The notes beneath the pieces were generated by a model, which was not told the origin of the DNA, searched no databases, and worked only from the letters and a program-made list of their open reading frames with translations. Both the position numbers and the translations under genes were made by a program. A stretch of DNA of 10,431 bases, taken from positions 1-10,431 of the forward strand of contig JANNAV010000011.1 of NCBI GenBank assembly GCA_031384695.1, in the 5' to 3' direction. Below are positions 1 to 9,288 of this stretch, in pieces (within the stretch, counting starts at the first letter, position 1; the number at the start of each line of letters is the position of its first letter). This stretch comes from JANNAV01 sp031384695. Its GTDB lineage: Bacteria; Pseudomonadota; Alphaproteobacteria; Rhodobacterales; Rhodobacteraceae.

Positions 1-810
1 CACCGTCTTGCCCGGTGCAAATTCCTCGAATATCCCCTGCACCACTGGCTGCACGGCGGCAAACACATCCGCCTGCTCCACGAAACTCATCTCGATATCC
101 AACTGATAAAAATCGGTAGGCGAGCGGTCGGCGCGCGGATCTTCATCGCGGAAACAGGGTGCGATCTGAAAATACCGGTCAAACCCCGCCACCATGATCA
201 ACTGCTTGAACTGCTGCGGCGCTTGCGGCAGGGCATAGAACTTCCCCGGATGCAGCCTTGAGGGCACCAGAAAATCCCGCGCCCCTTCAGGGCTGCTCGC
301 GGTGATGATCGGCGTCTGAAATTCGTTGAAACCCTGCCCCCACATCCGGTTGCGGATGCTCCGCACGACATTACTGCGCAGCATCATGTTGGCATGCAGC
401 TTTTCCCGCCGCAGGTCGAGAAACCGGTAGGTCAGCCGGGTTTCCTCTGGGTAATCCACATCGCCGAACACCGGCATCGGCAACTCGTCCGAAGCCCCCA
501 GCACGGTGAAGCCGGTGGCGTAAACCTCGATCCCGCCGGTGGCGAGCTTTGGGTTCACCAACCCCGCCGCGCGCGCCTTCACCACCCCGTCGATCCGCAC
601 CACCCATTCCGCCCGCACCGCCTCCAGCCCGGCAAAGGCGGCGGAATCGCTGTCGGCAATCACCTGCGTGATGCCGTAATGGTCGCGCAGATCCAGAAAC
701 AGCACCCCGCCATGGTCGCGCACCCGGTGGACCCAGCCCGCCAGCCGGATCTCCTGGCCCACATGGGCGGTGGTCAACGCGGCGCAGGTATGGCTCCGGT
801 AGGCGTGCAT
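1..810 (-). CDS. aspS: Aspartyl-tRNA synthetase, N-terminal 270 residues (cut by window edge)
   Basis: Class II aminoacyl-tRNA synthetase that charges tRNA-Asp in the cytoplasm. The start ATG (808-810, read leftward) follows an AAGGGG ribosome site. Residues 1 to about 110 form the OB-fold anticodon-binding domain (GWVHRVRDHGG, then LFLDLRDHYG). The catalytic core begins near residue 145 with class II motif 1 (ending GFNEFQTP) and continues through QAPQQFKQLIM to motif 2 (FDRYFQIAPCFRDEDPRADR). The reading frame is open to base 1; motif 3 and the bacterial insertion domain lie outside the window. Residues H33 (in RDHGG) and G83 (in ARAAGLVNPK) align with the His/Gly pair known from non-discriminating bacterial AspRS, whereas discriminating enzymes such as that of E. 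coli have Leu and Lys there. The enzyme may therefore also make Asp-tRNA-Asn for GatCAB; this is an inference. Identity as AspRS is very secure. Confidence 0.97.
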   Translation of the reverse strand, partial: MHAYRSHTCAALTTAHVGQEIRLAGWVHRVRDHGGVLFLDLRDHYGITQVIADSDSAAFAGLEAVRAEWVVRIDGVVKARAAGLVNPKLATGGIEVYATGFTVLGASDELPMPVFGDVDYPEETRLTYRFLDLRREKLHANMMLRSNVVRSIRNRMWGQGFNEFQTPIITASSPEGARDFLVPSRLHPGKFYALPQAPQQFKQLIMVAGFDRYFQIAPCFRDEDPRADRSPTDFYQLDIEMSFVEQADVFAAVQPVVQGIFEEFAPGKTV

Positions 811-849
811 TCTGATCCCCTTCACGAGGCAAAAGATGATTTCGGCGCA

Positions 850-878
850 GGTACACCCTGCCCGCGTGCCCAAGTCAA
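850..878 (-). promoter_or_regulatory. Candidate aspS promoter
   Basis: On the minus strand, a good -35 hexamer TTGACT (873-878, within CTTGACTT) lies 17 nt from a weak -10 TGTACC (850-855). Initiation would fall about 35 nt before the aspS ATG. The -35 is close to consensus; the -10 matches it at only three of six positions, so the call is tentative. Confidence 0.4.
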
Positions 879-964
879 GCCCGCGCCTGACGGTCACGAC
901 AGATTGAATTGCATCGCAGCACCTTCCGCGCGCCAATAGGCAAAAGTTTGATCGGGGGTGCGGC

Positions 965-1405
965 ATGCGGGTTTCACGGCGTTTTGTCCTCGGCCTGACG
1001 GCTGCCCTCGCCACCGCCGCCGCCTTGGGCTATGCGCAGATATACCCGACGTATGCGGGCGAAGCGCTGGATGCCGCCACCGCTCAGCAGATGGCCGCCG
1101 AAGGGACACTCCTGCTGATCGACATCCGCAGGCCCGATGAATGGGTCGCCACCGGCTCCGGGGCAGGGGCCAAACGGCTCGACATGCGCCGCGAAGATTT
1201 CGCCCAAGCCCTCACCGATCTTGCAGGTGGCAACCGCGACGCCCCCATCGCCCTGATCTGCGCCAAAGGCGTACGCTCGGCCCGGCTCGCCAATCAGTTG
1301 CAGGCGGCGGGCTTTACCCACATCATCAACGTACCCGAAGGCATGCTCGGCTCGGCCGCAGGCCCCGGCTGGATCGCCCGCGGATTGCCCCTGACCAGAA
1401 ACTAA
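965..1405 (+). CDS. Exported or membrane-anchored single-domain rhodanese-like protein
   Basis: 146-residue protein with one rhodanese domain. The N-terminus (MRVSRRFVLG followed by an alanine-rich hydrophobic stretch to about residue 22) resembles a Tat-type signal or anchor, placing the domain in the periplasm or on its face. The domain covers about residues 33-145: the LIDIRRPDEW segment (D53, R55, E59) is the usual start of the fold. The active-site loop reads CAKGVRS with the sulfur-carrying cysteine at C99, fitting the CxxGxR pattern of active rhodaneses. The ATG at 965 follows GGGGGTG. The gene is divergent from aspS and convergent with pabC and has no obvious partner here. Rhodaneses move sulfane sulfur between thiols; the physiological substrate cannot be told from the sequence. 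No convincing promoter was found in the 154-nt gap upstream. Confidence 0.88.
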   Translation: MRVSRRFVLGLTAALATAAALGYAQIYPTYAGEALDAATAQQMAAEGTLLLIDIRRPDEWVATGSGAGAKRLDMRREDFAQALTDLAGGNRDAPIALICAKGVRSARLANQLQAAGFTHIINVPEGMLGSAAGPGWIARGLPLTRN

Positions 1406-1448
1406 ATCTTTTCCTTGCCGGACCTGGTCAAATCAGGCCGCACCTGCC

Positions 1449-2081
1449 TCACCCCAGCCAAACCGCCGGCATCAGCCCCCGCAGCGAATTCCCCACCCAC
1501 AGCCGCACCAAACCCAGATCGCGCGCCCGCAACACCTCCTCACGGCACCCCGCCAGCAGCATCTCGGCCCGCAACACCCCCGGCAACAAGCCCGATGCCA
1601 AAGGCGGCGTCCGCAGCCCATCCCCTCGGTCAAAAAACAGCGTGGTGATGGACCCGTCGCAAACCTCGCCCCGCTCGTTCTGGAAAATCACCTCGTCCAG
1701 TCCGCCCTCCAGCCCCGCCCGCGCCGCATCATAAACCGCCCGCCGCGTCGATTTCACTGCAAGCCACGCATCCGCCGATGCCAGCCGCGCCGCCGCCATC
1801 CCCAACCGCCATACCCCAACCGGCACAGGCAGCGCCGATACCGCAACCGCCACCACACCCGCCGCATCCAGCGTCAACCGCAGCCGCGCAGGCGCACCCT
1901 CCACCCCCCCAACCGCCGCCAACACCGCCCGCCCATCGCAAGGCCACCCCAGCAGCCCCGCCGACCGTTGCAACCGCGCCAGATGCAGGCCCAGCCGCAC
2001 CACCCCCCGGCCATCCCACAGCATCGTCTCGATCAGCCTCAGCCCCGGCTCACCAGCGCCTGCGTAAAGCGTGCTTTCCAC
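1449..2081 (-). CDS. pabC: 4-amino-4-deoxychorismate lyase (class IV aminotransferase fold)
   Basis: PLP enzyme that splits aminodeoxychorismate into p-aminobenzoate and pyruvate, the step after PabB in folate synthesis. I start it at a GTG (2079-2081) preceded by GAGG, giving 210 residues that begin MESTLYAG and retain the family's RLIET motif at 15-19; the next in-frame ATG (2022-2024) would delete that motif. The PLP lysine is K110, in AVKSTRRAVYD. The C-terminal half carries NERGEVCDGSITTLFF and the turn SGLLPGVLR. At the position where E. coli PabC and BCATs have the glutamate facing the PLP ring nitrogen (about 33 residues after the lysine) there is D142. The first 43 nt overlap the end of pabB in another frame, suggesting translational coupling. 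An aminotransferase of another specificity is the main alternative, but the pabB neighbour makes PabC likely. Confidence 0.87.
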   Translation of the reverse strand: MESTLYAGAGEPGLRLIETMLWDGRGVVRLGLHLARLQRSAGLLGWPCDGRAVLAAVGGVEGAPARLRLTLDAAGVVAVAVSALPVPVGVWRLGMAAARLASADAWLAVKSTRRAVYDAARAGLEGGLDEVIFQNERGEVCDGSITTLFFDRGDGLRTPPLASGLLPGVLRAEMLLAGCREEVLRARDLGLVRLWVGNSLRGLMPAVWLG

Positions 2082-3223
2082 AGCGCCTCGTCCCATTCGC
2101 CGTCCTCCGTCGAATCCTGCACCACCCCGCCGCCTACATTCAGCACGATCCGCCCCGCCTCCCATAGGCTCAAGGTGCGGATCGCCACCGAAAAACACGC
2201 CTCCCCCGAAGGCGCCATCCAGCCGATCGCCCCGCAATACACTCCGCGCGGCGCAGGCTCCACCTCGGCTATGATCTGCATCGCCCGGATTTTGGGCGCT
2301 CCGGTGATCGACCCGCAGGGAAACAGCGCCGCCATCACCCCGCCAAGCGAAGCCGGAGCCGCCAACTGCCCCACCACCCGGCTTGACATCTGATGCAGCG
2401 TGGCGAAACTTTCTACCGCAAACAACTCCGGCACCTTCACCGAACCCACAAGCGCCACACGCGCGATATCATTGCGCAACAGGTCAACGATCATCAGGTT
2501 CTCGGCCTGCGCCTTTTCCGATCCGCGCAACGCCTCGGCCAGTTCCGCGTCCTGCACCGGATCGGCATCGCGCGGGGCTGTGCCCTTCATCGGGCGCGCC
2601 TCGATCCGGCCTGCCGCACTCAACCGCAAGAACAACTCCGGGCTGCGCGAAATCACCAGCGGCCCATCAGCCCCCCCCCCGGAAGGCCCCCCGGAAACCG
2701 CAGCACCCAGATCGCAGAATGCCCCGTACCCCACCGCCTGCACTTGCCGCAGCGCGCCATAAAGCCCCAGCGCCGTTCCCGCCAGCAGCCGCGTCTCAAG
2801 CGGCAGCGTCAGGTTGATCTGATAACAGTCCCCCGCCGCGATATACCGCTTAACCTGTTGAAATGCAGCGCCATAATCCGCCCGGCTGACCCCCGGCACC
2901 AAGGGTGCCAGCCGCACGCCCCCGGCCTCACCTGCGGCCTGCGCCAGCAGCCCACCCGCATCCTGCGGCCCGTCAAACACCCCAAAGGCCAGCAACGGTG
3001 CCGCCGGTTGCGGCATCAGATGCGCAAGCGCCGGCTCAAGCGCATAGCCCGCCTCATAGCCCAGATAGCCCGCCACCCAGGCCCCCGCCGCCCGTGCCGC
3101 GTCCAGCCGCGCCAGCGCCGGGGCCACCTCGCCTGCCTGCCACGCCCGCACAACCTCGCGCGCGCCGGAAAACAGCGCAGGCGCCCCCCCCGGTCCGTGT
3201 TCGCACAAGATAGCCCCCACCAT
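2039..3223 (-). CDS. pabB: Aminodeoxychorismate synthase component I
   Basis: Chorismate-utilising enzyme that uses ammonia, normally from a PabA/TrpG glutaminase, to make 4-amino-4-deoxychorismate for folate. With the ATG at 3221-3223 it has 394 residues; a TTG three codons upstream is the alternative start. Family motifs in order: CYQINLT (133-139), SRSPELF (192-198), RPMKGTAPR (210-218), ENLMIVDLLRNDIARV (241-256), PCGSITGAPK (302-311), GVYCGAIGW (327-335) and GGGVVQDSTEDGEWDE (364-379). The lysine of the PIKGT-like motif (K213), which forms the covalent intermediate in PabB and is alanine in anthranilate synthase TrpE, is present, so PabB is favoured over TrpE. Residues 177-187 are a glycine-rich insertion in a variable loop, encoded partly by ten consecutive G on the coding strand. 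No pabA lies nearby. Confidence 0.93.
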   Translation of the reverse strand: MVGAILCEHGPGGAPALFSGAREVVRAWQAGEVAPALARLDAARAAGAWVAGYLGYEAGYALEPALAHLMPQPAAPLLAFGVFDGPQDAGGLLAQAAGEAGGVRLAPLVPGVSRADYGAAFQQVKRYIAAGDCYQINLTLPLETRLLAGTALGLYGALRQVQAVGYGAFCDLGAAVSGGPSGGGADGPLVISRSPELFLRLSAAGRIEARPMKGTAPRDADPVQDAELAEALRGSEKAQAENLMIVDLLRNDIARVALVGSVKVPELFAVESFATLHQMSSRVVGQLAAPASLGGVMAALFPCGSITGAPKIRAMQIIAEVEPAPRGVYCGAIGWMAPSGEACFSVAIRTLSLWEAGRIVLNVGGGVVQDSTEDGEWDEALWKARFTQALVSRG

Positions 3224-3350
3224 CGCCCCCAAACCGCCTGCCCCGCATACCCCCGTGACCTAAGGCTTTATCGCCTTTCGCGCCAGCCGGTTGCCGCCGC
3301 AGCCCCTGCATAAAATGACGCAGGTGGCGGCCCGGCTTTGTAAATTTCTA

Positions 3351-3371
3351 TTCAATGCTTGCCAGATTGAA
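3351..3371. promoter_or_regulatory. Inverted repeat between divergent pabB and permease genes, possible operator
   Basis: TTCAAT (3351-3356), a 9-nt spacer, then ATTGAA (3366-3371) form a perfect inverted repeat within an AT-rich patch (about 3336-3376) of an otherwise GC-rich 235-nt gap. The spacing would suit a dimeric repressor or a LysR-type regulator. No regulator gene is adjacent. I could not pick a confident sigma-70 promoter for either gene in the gap, so the function is an inference. Confidence 0.3.
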
Positions 3372-3458
3372 CTATTCGGGTTTCCATGCGCCCAGCGGCG
3401 GTTTCTGGCCGACGCGAGAACAAGAAACACGACCATCAATGGCTCGGAGGGAACACCA

Positions 3459-5018
3459 ATGGCTTCGGACGACTATACCGACAAGGAACGCCACGAGGAT
3501 ATCAAAGTCCTGCATGGCATGGGCTATGCTCAGGAACTATCGCGCAGCATGTCGAAGTTTTCGAACTTCGCCATATCGTTTTCGATTATCTGCATCCTGT
3601 CAGGCGGGATCAACTCATTCGCACAAGCCATCTCGTCGGTCGGCGGGGCAGGGGCGGGCATCGGCTGGATCGTCGGCTGCGTGCTGTCGGGCATGTTCGC
3701 CCTCGCCATGGCGCAGATCGCCAGCGCCTTCCCCACTGCGGGCGGGCTTTATCACTGGGCGTCCATTCTGGGCGGCCGCTGTACCGGCTGGATGACGGCC
3801 TGGCTGAACCTTCTGGGCCTTGTCACCGTGCTGGGCGCCATCAACATCGGCACCGCCTATTTCTTTGCCGGCACCTTTGGCGCCAGCTTTGGCTTCACCG
3901 GCACCGATATGCAGGTGGTGGTGTTCGTGGCCGTGATCACCGCGATACAGGCACTGTTCAACCACCTCGGCATCAAGATCACCACCATGCTGACGGATAT
4001 CTCGGGCTATATCATCTTCGCCACCACCGCCGTGCTGGTGCTGGCCTGCCTTTACTACGCCCCGGCCATCGACATCTCGCGGCTGTGGACCTTTACCAAC
4101 TACTCAGGGGAAGCAGGCGGCAACGTGTTCCCGCAATCGGATAACATGGGCTATCTCTTCCTTTTGTGCCTGTTGCTGCCGGTCTATACCATCACCGGCT
4201 ACGACGCCTCGGCGCATACTTCCGAGGAAACCAAATCCGCCGCCACCTCGGTGCCCAAGGGCATCGTCAATGCGGTGATCTGGTCGTCGTTGATCGGCTG
4301 GGTGATGATCTGTGCCATCACTCTGGCAATCCCGGATATGGCCGTGGCCGCAGGGCAGGGCTGGGGCATGTTCTTTGCCACCATGGATGCGATCATGCCC
4401 AAGGGCCTGACCACTGTTCTGTACCTTGGCATCCTGATCGCGCAACTGCTTTGCGGGCTTGCCACCGTCACTTCGGCCAGCCGCATGCTGTTCGCCTTTT
4501 CGCGCGATGACGGGGTTCCGGGCGTATCCAGAATGCTGGCCTCGGTTTCGCCAAAGTACCGCACGCCGGTCAATGCCATCTGGACTTCGACGGTGCTTGC
4601 CATCCTCTATGTGGTGCTGGCAATGTCGATCAAGGTGGCGGGCACCTCGATCTATGTGATCGTGGTGAACTCCACATTGGTGTTCCTGTTCCTCAGCTTC
4701 ACCGTGCCGCTGGTGGCGGGTTTCTTTGCTTACGGCACCGCCAAATGGCCGAACCCCGGCCCATGGGCAATGTCGGCGGGGCTTTACAAGCTGGTCACGG
4801 TGCTGTCGGTGGTCGGCATGGCGGTGATCCTGTTCATCGCCATTGCCCCGCCGAACGAGCGCGTGCTCTGGGTGGTGCTGGGCTTTATCGCCCTCGCATT
4901 GGTGGTCTGGGTGGCCTTCGAAAACCGCCGCTTTCAGGGCCCGCCAATCGGCGACGAAGTGAAAAAGCGCAGCGCGATGATCGCCGCCGCCGAGGCTGCG
5001 GTGGGCCAAAAGGCCTGA
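3459..5018 (+). CDS. APC-superfamily amino acid permease (amino acid/choline transporter-like)
   Basis: 519-residue integral inner-membrane transporter. The ATG at 3459 follows a strong ribosome site, GGAGGG (3446-3451), seven bases away; the frame is open further upstream but those 56 codons look non-membrane and unconserved. A hydrophilic N-terminus of about 30 residues leads into roughly 12 hydrophobic helices. TM1 carries the unwound-helix glycine motif SGGINSF (48-54), and QIASAFPTAGGLYHW (86-100) is the conserved segment after TM2. TGYDASAHTSEETKSA (247-262) is the loop after TM6 typical of the eukaryote-like amino acid/choline family that contains GABA and choline permeases of fungi. 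The C-terminus (490-519) is charged and cytoplasmic. Substrate cannot be assigned; GABA, another amino acid or a related amine are all possible. It is a single-gene unit closed by the hairpin at 5037-5062. Confidence 0.9.
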   Translation: MASDDYTDKERHEDIKVLHGMGYAQELSRSMSKFSNFAISFSIICILSGGINSFAQAISSVGGAGAGIGWIVGCVLSGMFALAMAQIASAFPTAGGLYHWASILGGRCTGWMTAWLNLLGLVTVLGAINIGTAYFFAGTFGASFGFTGTDMQVVVFVAVITAIQALFNHLGIKITTMLTDISGYIIFATTAVLVLACLYYAPAIDISRLWTFTNYSGEAGGNVFPQSDNMGYLFLLCLLLPVYTITGYDASAHTSEETKSAATSVPKGIVNAVIWSSLIGWVMICAITLAIPDMAVAAGQGWGMFFATMDAIMPKGLTTVLYLGILIAQLLCGLATVTSASRMLFAFSRDDGVPGVSRMLASVSPKYRTPVNAIWTSTVLAILYVVLAMSIKVAGTSIYVIVVNSTLVFLFLSFTVPLVAGFFAYGTAKWPNPGPWAMSAGLYKLVTVLSVVGMAVILFIAIAPPNERVLWVVLGFIALALVVWVAFENRRFQGPPIGDEVKKRSAMIAAAEAAVGQKA

Positions 5019-5036
5019 TCACCCGCCAACACCCAA

Positions 5037-5062
5037 AAGGCCGGGGGGCAACCCCCGGCCTT
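5037..5062. terminator. Shared bidirectional terminator for the permease and the toxin gene
   Basis: Perfect 11-bp stem (5037-5047 with 5052-5062, AAGGCCGGGGG against its complement) closed by a GCAA tetraloop. It lies 18 nt past the permease stop and 4 nt past the toxin stop (5067-5069). Read on the minus strand, the stem ends in CCTTTT, a short T-run; on the plus strand the tail is only TTCAAC. It should terminate best in the toxin direction and form a strong RNA 3-prime end for the permease. Confidence 0.8.
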
Positions 5063-5066
5063 CAAC

Positions 5067-5453
5067 CTACCAGATCCGCCGCAACCCCGGCACCGCATCA
5101 AACACCGGATCGGCAGAGATGAAATCCATGCCACGCACCAGCGCCGTCGCCGCCAGTATCCGGTCAAACGGATCGCGGTGCGGCCAGTCCAGCAGGCCGG
5201 CTTCTTGCGCGATTTCGGCAGAAAACGGCGCCAGCGCGGCACGCTGAGCGGTCAGCGTTTCCAGCAAGACCGCAACCATCGGATCCATCTCAGCCCATTT
5301 GCCCAAGCGCACTTTCTGAGTGATTTCATAGATCGAAATCGGGCTGACAAAGATCTCTGCACTGCCAAGTGCGGAGGATGCCAGTCGCGACAGCTTAGCA
5401 TCACCGGTCAGCGTCCAAGCCCAAATATGGGTGTCGAGCAATATCCCCGCCAC
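5067..5453 (-). CDS. vapC: PIN-domain toxin ribonuclease (VapC-like)
   Basis: 128-residue PIN-domain protein, the toxin of a type II toxin-antitoxin pair. The acidic residues of the PIN active site are in place: D7 (LLDTH), E43 (SIYEIT), D94 and D97 (HRDPFDRIL) and D115 (ISAD). PIN toxins are magnesium-dependent RNases that usually cut tRNA or rRNA; the target here is unknown. The start is a GTG (5451-5453) directly after the antitoxin TAG, with GGGAG of the antitoxin's last codons as ribosome site, so translation is probably coupled. The sequence resembles the subgroup of PIN proteins paired with Phd-type rather than AbrB-type antitoxins. All catalytic residues are present, so the toxin looks intact. 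It converges on the permease gene. Confidence 0.9.
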   Translation of the reverse strand: MAGILLDTHIWAWTLTGDAKLSRLASSALGSAEIFVSPISIYEITQKVRLGKWAEMDPMVAVLLETLTAQRAALAPFSAEIAQEAGLLDWPHRDPFDRILAATALVRGMDFISADPVFDAVPGLRRIW

Positions 5454-5675
5454 CTACTCCCACTCCGCCAGTTCTTCCTCGGTCATAGGCTCCAGAAAAT
5501 CCGGCACCCGCATCCCGATAAAGCCGGGCATCCCGATCTTGAATTTTGGCTTGTCAATGGCTGTGAGCTGCACCGCAGGCTTGCCATCGCGCGCAATAAT
5601 CACTTCCTCACCACGCAGCGCCGCCTCAATTAGTTTGGAAAGTTGAGTTTTCGCCTCATGAACATTGACTTGCAT
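5454..5675 (-). CDS. Phd/YefM-family antitoxin
   Basis: 73-residue antitoxin paired with the PIN toxin that follows with no gap. The ATG at 5673-5675 is chosen because GAGG sits at the right distance and the family's N-terminus (MQVNVHEAKTQLSKLIEAAL) begins exactly there; an upstream ATG would add ten residues that overlap the operator. Residues 1-40 form the Phd DNA-binding fold, with GEEVIIARDGKPAVQL (22-37) as its second half. The C-terminal part (about 55-73) is acidic (FLEPMTEEELAEWE) and is the expected toxin-wrapping segment. By analogy with the family it should repress its own promoter, most strongly in complex with the toxin; the inverted repeat at 5695-5711 is the likely site. Confidence 0.9.
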   Translation of the reverse strand: MQVNVHEAKTQLSKLIEAALRGEEVIIARDGKPAVQLTAIDKPKFKIGMPGFIGMRVPDFLEPMTEEELAEWE

Positions 5676-5694
5676 CGCATACCTCGGATGTTGC

Positions 5695-5729
5695 TTAGCT
5701 AACATAGCTAACCTTGTTCATAAAAGCAA
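5695..5729 (-). promoter_or_regulatory. Promoter and operator of the toxin-antitoxin operon
   Basis: On the minus strand TTGCTT (5724-5729) and TATGTT (5701-5706) are separated by 17 nt, a plausible sigma-70 promoter 26 nt upstream of the antitoxin ATG. Covering the -10 is an inverted repeat, TTAGCTA (5695-5701), ACA, TAGCTAA (5705-5711); read as direct repeats it is two copies of TAGCTAAC nine bases apart. A palindrome on the -10 is the usual arrangement for Phd/YefM autorepression. Confidence 0.65.
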
Positions 5730-5753
5730 GCCAACCCACATCCCGGAATCCGC

Positions 5754-5781
5754 TTGTGCCCCGGCGCGCGCTGGCTATAAC
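5754..5781 (+). promoter_or_regulatory. carB: Candidate carB promoter
   Basis: A -10 TATAAC (5776-5781) lies 16 nt after TTGTGC (5754-5759). The start of transcription would be near 5788, leaving a short leader of about 23 nt with GGGGG (5801-5805) as ribosome site. No attenuator, riboswitch or PyrR-like structure is visible, so pyrimidine or arginine control of this transcript is not evident from the leader. Confidence 0.5.
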
Positions 5782-5810
5782 CCGCAAAGTTTTGCGCATT
5801 GGGGGCCGAT

Positions 5811-9147
<3,337 letters not shown>

Positions 9148-9152
<5 letters not shown>

Positions 9153-9211
9153 ACGCGGCCCCGGCCTTGCCGGGGCGAAAACGGTCCAGTGGACCGTTTT
9201 CAGCGTTTAAC
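9148..9211. repeat. Nested palindromes predicted to form a three-way junction
   Basis: Outer arms GTTAAACGC (9148-9156, containing the carB stop) and GCGTTTAAC (9203-9211) are perfect complements. Inside are two back-to-back perfect hairpins: GCCCCGGC/GCCGGGGC (9158-9165 with 9169-9176, loop CTT) and GAAAACGGTCC/GGACCGTTTTC (9177-9187 with 9191-9201, loop AGT). Only bases 9157 and 9202 and the two loops remain unpaired. Such symmetry exceeds what a terminator needs and looks like a dispersed intergenic repeat unit or a structured 3-prime element. Which of these it is cannot be told from one copy. Confidence 0.7.
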
Positions 9212-9235
9212 GGGCGCGCACGCTTGCGCGGCCCG
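9211..9235. repeat. GC-rich hairpin following the three-way junction
   Basis: Stem of 10 bp with one bulged G (9211-9220 with 9225-9235, bulge at 9231) and a CGCT loop. Its first base is shared with the outer arm of the preceding element, so the two structures abut. There is no T-run after it, so it is not a rho-independent terminator by itself. It may belong to the same repeat unit. Confidence 0.6.
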
Positions 9236-9239
9236 GATG

Positions 9240-9266
9240 TGCAATGCTTAGTCATTGCAATTTTTT
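9240..9266 (+). terminator. Rho-independent terminator after carB
   Basis: Stem TGCAATG/CATTGCA (9240-9246 with 9253-9259), a 6-nt loop, then A and six T (9261-9266). This is the canonical plus-strand terminator layout, though the stem is only 7 bp and not GC-rich. It closes the carB transcript 88 nt after the stop codon and separates it from the DUF3800 gene. Confidence 0.7.
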
Positions 9267-9279
9267 AACTCTCGCTTAA
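9265..9279. promoter_or_regulatory. CtrA-type box (TTAA-N7-TTAA) upstream of the DUF3800 gene
   Basis: TTAA (9265-9268), seven bases, TTAA (9276-9279) exactly fits the full binding site of CtrA, the alphaproteobacterial response regulator for cell cycle, motility and, in Rhodobacterales, gene-transfer-agent control. It ends nine bases before the ATG at 9289. A weak promoter fits the same region: TTGCAA (9255-9260), 16 nt, TAAGCT (9277-9282). This would place the box over the spacer and -10 and start transcription at or next to the ATG. Whether CtrA binds, and whether it activates or represses, is unknown. Confidence 0.45.
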
Positions 9280-9288
9280 GCTGATCAC

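Noticed and set aside
1419..1440. Hairpin between the convergent rhodanese and pabC genes
   Set aside because: CGG-CCTG / CAGG-CCG with a bulge and a 7-nt loop is possible, but the stem is short and there is no T-run on either side, so I do not call a terminator.
2393..3313. A 306-codon plus-strand open frame over pabB
   Set aside because: Arg/Pro/Gln-rich translation without motifs, fully antisense to a clearly real pabB; a composition artefact.
3323..3343. Sigma-54-like TGGC...TTTGT upstream of the permease
   Set aside because: The spacing between the GG and GC elements is not that of the -24/-12 consensus.
3291..3458. N-terminal extension of the permease by 56 codons
   Set aside because: The frame is open, but the ATG at 3459 has an excellent ribosome site and the extension lacks any family similarity.
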